Positions 45,459 through 58,300 of a stretch of DNA of 64,000 bases are shown here, in pieces; position 1 is the stretch's first letter; every line of letters starts with the position of its first letter. Location: contig SSNU01000181.1 in assembly GCA_012064415.1 (NCBI GenBank), positions 104,868 through 168,867 on the forward strand. The letters run 5' to 3'. The stretch is from Gyrodactylus bullatarudis (Eukaryota > Platyhelminthes > Monogenea > Gyrodactylidea > Gyrodactylidae). A program made the position numbers and the translations under genes. The notes beneath the pieces were generated by a model. The model was given only the letters and a program-made list of their open reading frames with translations. It had not been told where the DNA came from and made no database searches.

Positions 45459-45700
45459 ACCTACTAGCAAAGTGTGGTCACAGATAATTACAATTACAAT
45501 ATCCATATGAACTATAACTTGATGGAGAATGTCGGTACTGACGAGTCCTAATAAGGACGAAACGCGTCTATATCTGCCACCGTGACTCTCTTATGGAATT
45601 GACACTTGCTTATCCGAATTCTAACATTTATGTGTGCGAAGGAAATCTCCATCAAGTTAGAGTTCAAAAGGATATATAGTAATTACTAGACTTCAATTTC
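45459..45700 (+). mobile_element. Inverted-arm cassette carrying a hammerhead ribozyme
   Basis: Arms 45509-45528 and 45646-45665 are 20-bp inverted copies with one mismatch, with weaker pairing further out (to about 45488 and 45690). The left edge has the ACCTACTAGCAAAGTGTG motif shared with 23591 and 49321. Between the arms lies a clear hammerhead core. Small size and arms suggest a non-autonomous relative of Penelope-like elements; that link is inference. Confidence 0.65.
45527..45590 (+). ncRNA. Type I hammerhead ribozyme (minimal stem III)
   Basis: Core order is exact: CTGACGA (45538-45544), stem II GTCC/GGAC with a TAATAA loop (45545-45558), GAAA (45559-45562), then ACGCGT and the cleavage triplet GTC (45566-45568). 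The nucleotides before CTGACGA and after the cleavage site pair (UA/UA, then GG/CC and GUC/GAC across an internal loop) as stem I. Stem III is only the palindrome ACG/CGT with no loop. This matches the minimal hammerheads described in Penelope-like retroelements, which act best as dimers. Confidence 0.8.
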
Positions 45701-47693
45701 GTAATTTACAACTGCTTTTAGATCAATGAAATTTCGATGATCCGAGATCCTTCAACAATGGCAAGTCTGTGAAAATTTTAATCGTTAAAACAGCTATTAT
45801 TAAACATTGAATCAACAAAAATTCTAATCTCAAAGTTGAAAAATCCTAAATTTCCAACTTAATTTCATCTAGCTTTTGTTAGCCCATATTATTCAGTATT
45901 CAAATTAGATATTTCAAGTGTATTATGTAAAGTTAAAATACATTCTGTAGCGGATCCTAAGAAAACTAATTTAATTTCGCATTTATAATCGATATTTTTA
46001 TTTATAGATTTTGTTTAACTAACTTTGGGGGCTAATTCAAACATTCATTAGGTAAAATAATAATCCAAAACTTTATCTACGTAATCAGTATAGATGTAAA
46101 AAAATTTTCAATCTATTTCAAAAACCTACTCAAATGATAATTCTATAAATAGTATTCATTGAATACTTAACATTATTTTCAAGTATCAAAATGCGTGTTT
46201 GTGACAATATTCGAAATTAAAGATAAGACTTTTTTAAAAATGCCGCTAGATTTTCTATGTACTTTTACTACGTTTTCACAAAAATTTCGAGGGTTTTTTT
46301 TCGATGTAAATAGTAATAGAATCATGTTAGGATCATTTCTGTTAAATTTTGTTATTCCACTATGCCTACAAGGAAATTTAGAGAAAATGGTCAATGCACG
46401 ACTATGCATGGGATTGCAAACGAATTTTCAGTTATTTTAGATCTCACACATCATTGTTATCAAAGTTATAAAGTATGTGAAAATTTCACGGAAAAATTTG
46501 CTTTAAAAAAAGGTCAAAATTCGTTACACCTCTACTAATCAGCAGACTGAGATTTATCATTATTCTATAGTAAGAAATGGGTATTATTACAGAATTTCTG
46601 ATCGGTCTGCTAGAAATTAAATAAAGATCCAATAATGTAATTTCAGATTTGAGATTTTGTTAAATGAAATATGATTATCTCTCCTGTAGAAGAAGCATTT
46701 AAAAGCCAGCTTGCCTTCGTTTATTATTTGAGTATATAAAACCAGACTAGAATAAATGTCATTCATTATTGCCATTGTTCTTTTAGATGAAAACTCTTGG
46801 AAATTTAATGTCTCCTTATATTTCATATCAAGCTTATTATGAGCAATCCAATAATATATAATCAAACATGCGTATTATTTGAGTCTGATGCCCACTAATG
46901 TATTTCTTCCTCCACACGAGGCAATATGGTTCCTTCTTTCTCTACCATATTTCTGTAATAACATTCCACTCACTTGTAAATATCACTCACTTGAGGAATA
47001 GATTAATTAATTGCTTAGTGTATAAATTAGCATAGAAAGGAAATAATAATTCAAGGTGTCTCCTGGTAACTAGGATATATATTTTTATCCTTCTCCAAAA
47101 AAGAATTCAATTTCAAGATACATTAGTGTATAATTAATAATTCCTTAGACTTATACTTTAGTAATAGTTGGGAATTCTGTTCAATTTAGTGATAAAATTT
47201 GATCTCATAGAACAGTATTAGGATCGTATTAGGTGAGACGTTCAATTAGCCAGAATGTCTATTAGAACTACTCAACTCCTTAATGTATTTAACAGGATAT
47301 AAAATCATTTTAAGCATTAAAAACAAAGTTCGAAAATGTATTTGAAAATACTTAAATATTTCTGGAAGAGAAGTTAGCATATTTGCATATAATACGCATA
47401 GTTGTGCAAATAAGTTTAACTGACTTTGTAGGTATGTCGTATATGGAAATTTTTCCAACTTTTAGGCTGGAAATTTCTTTATTGATTTTAAGATGAGATC
47501 GTAAAACAGATTTTGATCGCTCTCCTAATTTTGAGTAAGTAAAATTTTCTCATCTGGCGTCAATTCAGAATTCTTCCAATTTACATATTTTTCTTCAACT
47601 TCTCAGAATGAGTTATCATCAACTTGACGAAAGTAAAATTGGTAAGCTTCCTACGTTTACTCACTGAATGAAAGATTTTTTTACAATCATTTT
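45701..47693. other. No gene seen
   Basis: AT-rich sequence. Frames at 46179-46440 and 46617-46865 are open on one or both strands but lack any family signature or codon pattern. Confidence 0.55.
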
Positions 47694-48488
47694 AACAAAT
47701 TAGTGTACAATTTTTCAATATTAGAGAAGATGTTGACAAAATTAGTGAGCAAGTTCCCGAAATAAGAATAATAAGAGGTGTTATTACCATATGGGTTTCT
47801 CAAAATTAGTGTTCCTTTTCTCGAATTAGAGTGGAATGCTTAAACAAAATCACTAGAGAGTTTTACAATATTTAGAGAATGAGATAATTGCAGGTTAGGA
47901 TCTATTCGAATATAGTGGGGAGTTTGTCGAAATGGAGAGACATTATCTCGTCTTTAGTAGACAGTTTTTCTAAATTTATAACGAAGTCTAACGTTATCAG
48001 TGGAATCATTATTTTACAAGCTATTTTTGTAATAAATGGATGATTTATAAAACCAAAAAATTAATTTTATGCAGCCTTGAATAGTTCTTTCCTCAAGGAT
48101 TTTCTGAAATATTTCAATTTACTTTCATGATACGGAGTAAAATCTTTTTTTTCCATTCTAGCTATAGAAATTTCAACATTATTTTATGGAATCAAACTAA
48201 TCCACAAAAAGGTTAGACTTCTTTATTAATTTAGAAAAACTGTCCACCAAAGACGAAATAATGTCTCTCCATTTCGATAAACTCTCCACTATATTCTAAT
48301 AGATCCTAACCTGCAGTTATCTTATTCTCTATATATTGTAAAACTCTCTAGTGATTTTGTTTAAGCATTCCACTCTAATTCGAGAAAGGGAACACTAAAC
48401 TCATGGTAATTACACCTCTTATTATTCTTATGTTCACTAATTTAGTCAATATCTCCTCTAATATTGAAAAATTGTACACTAATTTTGT
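47694..48488. mobile_element. Foldback-like element with about 285-bp inverted arms
   Basis: Left arm 47694-47980 and right arm about 48218-48488 are long imperfect inverted copies. Landmarks are TTAGTGTACAATTTTTC at the ends, AGAGTGGAATGCTTAAACAA in the middle and AGAGACATTATCTCGTC near the loop. The 240-bp loop has no gene. TSD not resolved. Intramolecular folding would give a very long hairpin RNA. Confidence 0.75.
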
Positions 48489-49318
48489 AAAATGGCTTTA
48501 ATTAAAAAAAATTTCCTGACTCAATTATCGTGATATTCCGATCGTGAAAAGTTACAAAATTCCCAGTGATAACCATCATCTATTTCCATTGTATACATTC
48601 ATATTCAATATTTAAAAGCAGTATTGGGAAATTTCTCTACTCTTTAAAATACGATGATTATCTAACCACCAAAATCTCTCTTCTTTGTATCGCTCACTGG
48701 AAAGAGAGACACAGGGAGATGAAATGCTGAATGAAACTGTTTTCAACTCATATACAAATCATCAAGTTTGTTTTAATCCACTTAGAAGACATCTCCACAT
48801 AATCTCTCCTTCATGGTTTAACATGTTAAAAGATTCAGTCTCAAGGTTAGCGCCCCTCAAATAAAACTGTAACATTTAAATCTGAAGTGACTTCTATCAA
48901 AGGAAAAAAAAATTCACTTTTCGAATATGAAACAACTAAGAGCAGTTATACTAATCAATGGGTCATAAAAACGTAGAATCCCGTTTATTAAAGATTGTGT
49001 AAGTATTTTAAAAGTTTTCAAGTTCTCGGGAAACAATTTTTGAGCTATGGTGTTTCTCCAAATAATTCACATAGAATTTAGTACCCTGATCATTCAGCGT
49101 TATGGTAATGCCAATATTTCCTAGTAAAATGAATTTAACGATGGTTCTCTACTTCATGATGTAAAAGATTTGAAAACTAATTGAATGTTCTAGATTTTCA
49201 GATTTCATTATCGGGTAAGTCTCCTCTACCATATGTATATGTTTTATAACGTTTGATCACTCAATGGGGTAAACCAGCGTCAAAACCAAATTCTTTCATA
49301 GAATATTTTTTAGACATT
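48489..49318. other. No gene seen
   Basis: AT-rich spacer between repeat elements without supported features. Confidence 0.5.
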
Positions 49319-49485
49319 CAACCTACTAGCAGATAATTACTATGGCCATAAAAAATATAACTTGATTGTCCTCTAACACCTGCTAGAAATTGGATAAGAA
49401 AGTGTCAATTCCATAAGAGATTCAAATAATATTCAACTCATGGTGACAGATGTACACGCGTTTTGTCCTCAGTCCTGAATTAGAA
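49319..49485 (-). repeat. Second, decayed hammerhead cassette, interior inverted
   Basis: The left edge ACCTACTAGCAGATAATTAC is in the same orientation as at 45460, but the interior matches the first cassette on the opposite strand: GACACTT, TTATGGAATTGACA and GGAC.AAACGCGT read on the minus strand. The core is broken (CTAATTC for CTGACGA, AAAA for GAAA, GTG for GTC), so no self-cleavage is expected. Confidence 0.65.
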
Positions 49486-50300
49486 ACTCTTTAACCCTTT
49501 CAGAGCCGATGGACATATATGTCCATTTTCCAATTTTTTTGAACCTTCATAACTCTACCAGTTTGATAGGTTTCTGGATCAATTAAAGTTTAAATTGAAG
49601 TCCACAATGTGAACTTGCATTAGAAATATTTTTGGCCAAATAACTTGGTATCTTCATAGCTAAATTTTGGTTTTTATAAAAATTGTGAAATAGTCTCGGC
49701 TTGAAGGGTTAACGTTGTGAGGCAGAAGTAGGGTTCTTCAGATAATTCAGATCCGTCTGAGAAAATCCGAAAAAGTGTCGAAAATAAAATTATTAGTTTT
49801 CGATCATTTTGTTTTGTGATGAAAAATTTATTCAAATTATGGCGATGATATGATTCACCTAATTTATCAAAAACGTCCGAAAATCCGCTTAAAATCATTT
49901 ATGTAGATATATAAGGAAATATTTTTTATTTACTAAATGTACATTAAAATCCAGGAGTTTACCAGCTTTAAAGATAATAATAGATCAAGAACTAATGTTG
50001 TCTACCTAACATGGAGATGGCTTGCTTAGACATGTTATAACTCTAAAGAAGAATTGTTATTTGCTTAATTTAAGCAGCTTAAAAATGTTTAGGATTTCTA
50101 TACAATAAAACAGATCAGAACTTATTTTATAATTATTTTTTTGTTTATATCTGAAGTCAAATTGCGGCGATTCGGAATATTTCTGAAAAATTGGCCTGAA
50201 GAATCAAGGCTTGATAAGAAAATTCAAATTTTTGTAAAAATCATAAATTACAATTAATATCTTATGGATCAAAAAATAGCTTGTGAAGTGAACCTTGTAT

Positions 50301-50785
50301 TAGACTTGGACGAAATTTTGCAAAATTACTTAAATCGCCCATCGATATGAAAAAACTAATATTCAAGTGTTTAAATATATAATCCCACCAAATTTCGCTT
50401 CCAAATAACTTTCCATGCTTCTGGAATAAGATAAACAAAATTGTGAAAATTTTCAAATTTAGAACGGTTTTTGACCTATCAAAATTGTAATATTCATGAA
50501 AAATAAGAGAAATTTCATTTTGCGCTATTGAAAAAACTATTTTGAAAGGAATCAAGTAATTTTTAGAACTTTATGTTAAGAAATAATGTGAATTCAATTT
50601 AGAATTATAAATGTAAAACAATAAAAAACGTTCTAAATTTGAAAATTGTCACAATTTTGTTTATCTCATTCCAGAAGCATGGAAAGGTATTTTGAAGCGA
50701 AATTTGGTGGGATTATGTTTAAATACTTGAAGATTATATTTTTCATATTGATTTAAGTAATTTTGCAAAATTTCGTCCAAGTCTA
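50301..50785. mobile_element. Complete foldback MITE, 485 bp, 8-bp TSD
   Basis: Ends TAGACTTGGACGAAATTTTG and its inverse; arms of about 190 bp with GATAAACAAAATTGTGA and CCCACCAAATTTCGCT blocks. Flanked by the perfect 8-bp direct repeat CCTTGTAT (50293-50300 and 50786-50793). No coding capacity. The 8-bp TSD suggests hAT-type mobilisation. Confidence 0.85.
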
Positions 50786-50793
50786 CCTTGTAT

Positions 50794-52879
50794 TATCATA
50801 TCATCGAATTACAGATATGGATATTATTAACATAATAAAATATCCTATTTCTAATCTTGAAATAGAGATCTTTCCTCAGTAGTTTAGCCTATTTTTGGTT
50901 TTATATATGCGTCAAAAAATTAATTTCAGGAATGGCAACATTTTCTGATAAAAACTTGTAATACAGGTTTAGCTCAGCGGAGTCATAGACTTAAAAAAAC
51001 CATACATTAATAAAAGTATATCTCTCTTTTGTATTCAGTAATGAATAAGAGAAAAACATTTTCTCCCAAGCCTGATAAAGGGGATATGTAGGTTATTCCA
51101 GTTAAAAGAAACATCTACCCCCTTATCTTGTTTCAGAATGCTAGCTGAATTAATCAGCTTATTACTTATTCCTCCTGATATGAATTTTTAGCGCAGTTTT
51201 CCATTCGTTCATTGGTGGAAGAAAGGAATTTCTTTTCAAGAATCCTAATTTCTTTCATTTTTGAATAAAAATAATAATAAGCCTTTAGAAAGAGGATGAT
51301 ATCTGTATTAACTGGAAGATAGTAAAAAGGGGGAATTAAGTTCAACTTTGGAAAGAAAAAGACAGACCATAAATTTTTGCTTGTACTGATTTCTTTTTCA
51401 TTTAATTTTCAACTGATTAATGAAAAATATTTTCTCATTATACAGCTACTACTGGATCAACAAGTCATCCACCCCGTGATGTTACGGAAAAATCCGAAGC
51501 AAGTTTTCCTTTCCTTTCCTCAATAATTTAGGGTAATTGTTAATTTAATTCTTCGTAATTCATTGTTTGGTATCTTTTGCGTAGTTAGAGTATTTTTTAA
51601 TCCTTCTGAATGAATTAAGATTTTTCCTAAAGTCTGATGCTATTTTGATTTCTTTGGAAAAAAATATCTTGTTCCAGAATTAAACGTTTAATGCAGAAAG
51701 AAAGACCTTATGAGACCTTAAACTTAATATTATCACAATTTTTTTATAAGAACAAATTTTTCAAATACTTAAATGAAAACATGATGTTTTAAAATTTTTG
51801 TTTTTTTTTCAAAATAATAATAATAATTTTTTTTCATCAAACAAATGAGAAAATTTGGATCTTTACCAAAATAATTACGCTGATTCCGAATCTGAATTCC
51901 TTTTTGAAAGCCGACTTATCCTTCCAAAGATAACAGAGGCTAAAATTAGCAATTTTTGGCTCTAAAACTATAAGTCATATCGAGCAAGCAACTGTGTATT
52001 TGAAATATACGGCAATTTTTTATCTAATTTATCTATTATTTTATTTTTTTCTGAAGCCTCATTAAACGAGATAGTAAAAAGTTTAAATTTTTGAGTTTTT
52101 GAGGCAGATAAGGAGAATTTCTGTATAAATTTTTAAAAATGGAATTTTTCTTGGTTTTAAAACATGAATAATAGGGATTGATATTTCAATATTAATATGT
52201 TCAATTTCATTTTACCTGGCTGAAAATGTAGTTCAGAATGAAATAACTTCCGATTTAGTTAGCATTCAAAGTTCCGTTATTAGTATAAAATCTCTCAAAT
52301 TTGATATTATTAGTTATAATATCAAATAATTAATTACTTACAAGTAGTCTTCGAAGATTCATTTCATTTAAATTATATTAAAAATAATTAGGATATTTTA
52401 GCTGAATTTGTCCGTACGCTTAAATGGGAAGAAATTCTCAAGTATATCCTATTTTAGCACAAAGTGGTGATATCGCATTTCTTGCCGAATACCTCTGGAA
52501 ATAACTCTAATGTGGAAAAAAGTTTTTAAGCCCATTTTCCCTCTATTTCCTTTGGAGACAAGCCTTCATATTGGAAATAGTGAAAGGAACATGAGAACCT
52601 CAGTGACGACAGAAATATGATCTTAATCAAGGAATCATAAATCTGAATGAGAAATCAGCTTCAAGGAACATCAGTAACCTGATAACCTATCTATCTTACA
52701 AGCCCATTTTATGCAAAATAAATTTAATTTAATGAAACAAAGTTTACAAAAACTACAAGAAATCACCTGTCGATATAATGAAATTTATCTTTCTAAATTC
52801 CCTCCGTTTTTATCATCATTTAACCTGAATTCATTGTTTCCTTCAGTAAAGCTCCAAACCTGAATATAAAATTGTTATT
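50794..52879. other. No gene seen
   Basis: About 2 kb of AT-rich sequence. 51877-51894 has ACGCTGATTCCGAATCTG, a motif shared with the flanks of the Tc1 relic. A tRNA D-arm-like TTTAGCTCAGCGG occurs near 50967 without the rest of a tRNA. Confidence 0.5.
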
Positions 52880-53045
52880 CTTCTAAATAATGAAAAATTT
52901 TATTTTAAAAACGTTTTTTTGAAAAAATTTCTAATCTTGTTTAAATCATTATATTTTGGTGGGCTGATTTTAAAAATACTTGAAGATTAACTTTACCAAA
53001 TCGACAGGCAACTTGAACGATATTGAAAAATTTCTTTCAAGTACA
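52880..53045. repeat. Diverged half-copy of the foldback MITE
   Basis: TTTTGGTGGGCTGATTTTAAAAATACTTGAAGATTAA-type sequence, then a TTTCTTTCAAGTA end, resembles one arm of 50301-50785, with many substitutions. Confidence 0.5.
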
Positions 53046-55525
53046 ACAAAATATTATATACTGAAACCGTCTATAAATTAAATAAAAATTATCTTTTTTT
53101 GTTGTGGAATGGAAATACCATGAATTCTTGAAGAAAACGAACAAACTAATTAACCCTACATGTCCCATTGTTCCACTCTTCATTTTCTTGAGCGATAATT
53201 TGAACCTAAAGATACTTAAAATTCCTTTTTTTCACCCCTCATTTGAAAGAAAACTAAAAAATTATGTACAATGCATTAAAAAGATGGTTTTTACTGATGC
53301 CAAAGTTACTTAAAGAAGAGTGATTTTTTGGAAATTTAGTCAAATATTTAAAAAATATTTAGAGTGTTTTTTTGAGCACATATTTAACTGGAAAATCTGG
53401 TCACAAATTCAAAAATTTGCATTTTTAATCGAGATTTTCTATATCAAATCAACTCAAAACAACTGGTTAAAGGTGAGAATCCTTTGTTCTTTATCATCTT
53501 AAAAATGAGATTTACTAATGGTTAATTTCGGATTTTTCCACATTAAACACGTCTATTTATCAAAACAATAAAATTTGTGTTCTCAGAATAGGTGCGGACA
53601 CTTTTTATCTCCAAGTTTTTTACACAATTCCAAAAACAATCCATGGTTTTCCTGGAAATTAGAATGTTCTTGTAAACATTTGGAATAACTTTTCTTTAAG
53701 GTACAATAAATCAAATAAACGTAAATTTACATGGATGATAAAACTTTTGATAGATTTTATTACACGCCTTCATTGCTGGGCTCTTCAATCATTTGGTATT
53801 TAAGATTTTATTTTTAAATTTCAAATAAATAAATAGTCAGATACGTGAATATTCGTTATAATGATATTTCCAATCTTCCTTGTCAGTGAAAATTGATTTT
53901 AGACAATTAAAAATACAAAGCCTGTCCAATATTTCCTTTTATTGGAAGTTGGAAGTAAGTTTCAAATTATTCCATATCTTGCATTTTTTATGATCAAGTG
54001 ATATTCAAGATTTCAGTTAATGCGCAGTGAAGATTGAAAATTGGATGACGATTGTAAAAGTTCAAGCTTTTCAGGTCTGAATGCGATAATGTGATAATAA
54101 CCAATCAAAAATTTAAAATTTAAAAATTCGGTAAGAGATCAAAAGTTGATTTCTAGGTTCACATTAAGTCAAGAGAACCGATTATCACCATGAAACTTTA
54201 GATAAATTCGTCTTGTTTCAGGAATCTTGAATTATCAAAATTATCAGTGAGGAAAATGATTAAAAAATAAAAGTTCAATGATGGGGGGATTCTCAAAATT
54301 TAATTTGATTCACTTGTCTAATTGTGATCCTAAAAATTAACTTTTGATCCCTCCCTCAATTTGATATCAGCAACATTTTTTAACTCAACTTTCAAAAAAT
54401 GGGATATTGAGTCAATTAATATTATTGGCGCTACTTCGAGATTTGAAATATGACATAATTTCCTTAAAAATGATTTACTTTTCTTCATATCTAGATTTTT
54501 TATTGAAAAAAATGAGAATTTTGTAAAGATCATAAATTTCCATCTTCATTTTTAACTATAGTTTGCATTCTGATGGCAAAGGTGAAAATTGTGTAACAGC
54601 GAATGATAAAATTTTTATTTTTAAGACTTTAGTAAAATAATTACGCTTTTTTCGTATCGCCTGAATGTTATTTTTAATTAGATGAATTCAACAAAACCCT
54701 CTCAAAGAGGAATTCATATGGCAACCTAGAAATGAGGTTAGAATCTCCTGGATTGATAAATATTTTTATTATCCCCTCATTCATAACGTATATTATTATA
54801 TAAATTGAATAAAAATTGATATTCCCAAAATTTGACCGCATATCCCTATGAATCATTTCAGATTTATTTACCTCTTAATGTTGTTTCGAATGTATGCACA
54901 AATTGAGACACACGAGGCAGTCACTCTTGAATCAGGTCTAGCCCATAATAATAAATGTGTATCGTTTATAATGCAGAAGAAAATATGGAAAATATCAGCT
55001 CTGGGGTTATATTCCTGTTTAATTACCAAAATGTAGAATGTCTACTGCATTAGTCATTAGACAAGCTCAGTTTTTTTTGATTTTGTCTAAGAGAAATTAA
55101 TGATAGCCTATAAGACATGGCTGTCTTGAGACAATGAGCTCCATGGAATGTAACCCTTCAAGAACGTTTTTGTGAAAACCCCCTTACAGAGATCGAAGAG
55201 AAAAAAGAAAGAAACTTTTATTAAGAATACATACCTGTAGAATTCGGAAATGTGATCAGTTTGAATTCATCTCTTGAGATTAAAAGGTTTGCCATTTTTT
55301 CTAGGTCTAAAAATTGTATTTTTTTGTAAATAACCATTCGATATTTTCAATCTCAGCAATGTACCTTGAAAAAAAATTTTCTCTGAGTCTTAAAAATTTT
55401 GTCTGAGGGTTAAACAAAAGTATGTTACTGACTTCACTGTTTTTCTTCTTAGGATTTTCCCAATTCAAAGAAGTGTGATAAACTTGAATCTATATTTTAA
55501 ATTGCTCAAATATTTGTGGATACCG
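53046..55525. other. No gene seen; dispersed repeat near 54138-54352
   Basis: Frames at 53104-53502 and 54848-55036 lack recognisable features. 54138-54352 is an imperfect inverted pair around GATCAAAAGTTGATTT, with another copy near 63893. Confidence 0.5.
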
Positions 55526-55592
55526 AGGTTTGGTGTAGTTTGCTCACAATTGATTATTACGTACAGAGTTCGAATCTCGGCCCAATTAAATT
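55526..55592 (+). other. tRNA-like sequence (A box and B box), degenerate
   Basis: TGGTGTAGTTTG resembles an internal promoter A box and GAGTTCGAATCTC is a good B box/T arm about 35 bp later. The acceptor stem does not pair and no anticodon arm is convincing, so it is a tRNA pseudogene or head of a tRNA-derived SINE. Confidence 0.35.
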
Positions 55593-57323
55593 TCGAAATA
55601 AGATTTTAGAAAATTTCTGACTCTTAGATTCAGGCATGAATGAAATGCTCAGATCGTACATAGAGAAAGGAATTTTGGCACCTAATTTTGGCTAGAGTGA
55701 TTTTTTCGGAAATTTTTTTCATTCCAGAATTTTAATTCGTCACAATTAACATAGTTATTCTTAGTTTACGAGACAATAACCAGAATATCGATTTTTTAAT
55801 CCATAGCTTGACTTAAGGCACCTCTTTTATTTATTTATCTTGGTGAAAGCCGTGAAATTATTTTGGTATCTTTTTCTTGTACAAGTCTTCTGCTACCGGT
55901 ATTAATTAAATAATAACTTGACAAGACCCAAAATCAGCGTTGAATTCAAGAATTTTTCGACTTACTTTTCATGCTGTTTTTTTTGACAGTCTCCTAAAAT
56001 CCAATGTTTCTCCAACTTTTAATCATCAAATTTATTTGGCATGAAACAGTGTGCAATAAGAGAAAAATTCAAGTCTCCTCTACATATGTGACAATGGGTT
56101 TATTTACATCTTTACGTTTCCTTCACCAAGTGATTAATAAGAAATCCTATCCTATTAATTCTTAAGTAACAAGGGGCTTGTTCATCGGTATAATTTTTTT
56201 CAAAGATTAAATTTCAAGGCATAAACATACACTGAGAAAAACAAGAAGAAACCACTTGAAAAGTATGAATAACTCGAGTTTCGTTGTCGTTGTTGTATTT
56301 CCATCATTGACTTTACCGTATAGGTGGATTGTTTAATAAAAGAACACGACTATTATTATTTTCCTAATAAAATTAAACTTTAATCTGTGCTCACATAAAG
56401 AATGAGAGAAGGACTATAGTTAATGTACACCATTGTACACGTTAATTAATAGGACATGTTTTATTCATCTCTCCTATATACAGATTAAGTATTAAAAATA
56501 TCTATTGCCAGGTATAAAATAAGATAATGGATGAGTAAACATTGATAAGGATGAGCTGTCAATCGGATTAATATACTCAACTTGAACAAGTATATAACGG
56601 ACTAGAGTTCTATTTTTTAACAGATCAATGAGCCTTAATACCTTTTATTTTGTTGATAGTAGTAATAATTTTTTATAGCATGCATAAAAGATGAATAAAT
56701 AGTAAATATTGTAATTATTTGGATGATAATTACACAGGGGTTCATGAAAAATTCAAAAAAAGGTAAAATTCAAAAAATAAGTTAAACTGATTCTGGTGTA
56801 AAATTTTGCGCTGATCCCGAATCTGTGCTCAGATCTGAAAAAATCACTATAATTTCTAAGATAATGGAAAAAACGCAATTTCCCAAAATTCAAAATTTCC
56901 CATACTTAAAAAATTAATTTTCGCTAAAACCGTAAACGTTATCCTATTAATTTTTTCGCAATTAGAAAAAAAGATTAAATTCTGCGTCGATTGATATAAC
57001 TTTTATAGGGGTGGAGTTTTAGCGGGTTTCAGAAATTAACGCCAAATAAAGGTATCGTTTGAATTTTTGGGTTTTTTTTTGTTAAATTTTCACCATGTTT
57101 TAGAGGATAAATAGACTTTCCGTAGAGATTTTAAAAGGCTATTTTGTGAGCTTTCCGAATCTGCCATTGGTTTTTGGCTATCTAATTTAGAAAAGGTGTA
57201 AAAATCAAATTTTTGAAATCTGTTTTTATACATAGTTTTTACGTTTCCACATTTTAAGCAAAGCTTGCTTCGACATCGAATAGAGAAAAATTCCTTGTTT
57301 TCTGAGATAAACTAACAAAACAT
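55593..57323. other. No gene seen
   Basis: AT-rich, with scattered inverted blocks. The stretch from 56795 carries GTGTAAAATTTTGCGCTGAT, repeated directly after the Tc1 relic. Confidence 0.5.
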
Positions 57324-58300
57324 TTGTTAAAAACTATTTCTATAACTTATCTGTATGGCAAGAAAAAATACAAAAATACATTTCTAATTCAAAATTTAAG
57401 CAACCGAGCAATAGCCAAATTGCTTTGTTGTTCGTTTACAACCATCAATAACCTTCTAAAAAGAAAGGGGTACAAGAAAAAACTATTCAAGAGAGGTCCT
57501 AAGCCTAAAATTACTAATTTGATGTTGGGAAAGATCAAAAGGATGATTGAAAAAGATGGGAAGAATTGTTCACAGATAAGAAATGAACTGAATCTCAACA
57601 TTAGTTTACGAACACTCCAAAATACTGCCAAGAAAAACCTTGAATGTAGTTGGAGGAAGGAAAAACGAGTTTTTTTCTTATCTGAAATAGATAAATCGAG
57701 ACGCCTAGACTGGGTCAAAGGAAAAATAAGAGAGAACTTTGATTGGAAAAGAGCCATATTTTTATGAGAAGAAATTCAATTTAGACGGCCCTTATGGCCT
57801 TAGTTATCGTTGGCAACCAAAATATCGTCCAAAATCGCAAACAGTCAAAAGAAATTTTGGTGGTGGCTCAGTAATGGTTTGGGGAGGCATCAGTTATGGA
57901 GGGACTCTGAGGCTAGAATTCATAAGCTCCAAGATGAATTCAGAAACCTATCAAAAAGTTCTCGAAAACTCCCTGATACCATTTAAAGAAGAGATATCTC
58001 TACATGGTTAACCAAAGAACATAAATTGAAATCTCCTTTCCATGTACTGATCATATTTAAGACCCAAGATGATCAGTAGACATTAGGGTGAGTCCCTTCA
58101 TGAATCGTAAGAAAGTCACCCGAGTATTTGTACTATTTGAGGGACGCTGAATCAGAATATGGGCTTCCCTGTAGCATAACTGGCTTAGATATTCTTTTGA
58201 GTTAAACAATAGATAATAATAACACGGGTGGTTGAGGGGTTGCGATAAATTTTTTGCGAAAAACTGATAGTGTAAAATTTAACGCAGATTCTGAATCTGC
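56795..58300 (+). repeat. Direct repeat pair flanking the Tc1 relic
   Basis: 56795-56826 and 58271-58299 share TGTAAAATTT..CGC.GATTC.GAATCTG in the same orientation. They bracket the Tc1 pseudogene and may be parts of a host repeat into which it inserted, or subterminal repeats of the element. Confidence 0.45.
57324..58011 (+). pseudogene. Tc1/mariner-type transposase, frameshifted and truncated
   Basis: First frame (57324-57767): LSNRAIAKLLCCSFTTINNL is the N-terminal helix-turn-helix, GPKPKIT the linker, then SRRLDWVKGKI. A one-base shift near 57760 moves to the second frame (to 58011): EKKFNLDGP, GGGSVMVWGGISYGG, MNSETYQKVLENSLIPF, all standard Tc1 catalytic-domain blocks. The FSDE box before KKFNLDGP is damaged by the shift. 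The last part with the third acidic residue (QQDNA.H block) is missing. Inactive copy; TIRs were not found. Confidence 0.85.

Noticed and set aside
50955..51000. tRNA starting with TTTAGCTCAGCGG
   Set aside because: Only a D-arm-like stretch; no T arm or acceptor stem follows.
55526..55592. Functional tRNA gene
   Set aside because: A and B boxes are present but the acceptor stem does not pair and no anticodon arm is convincing.
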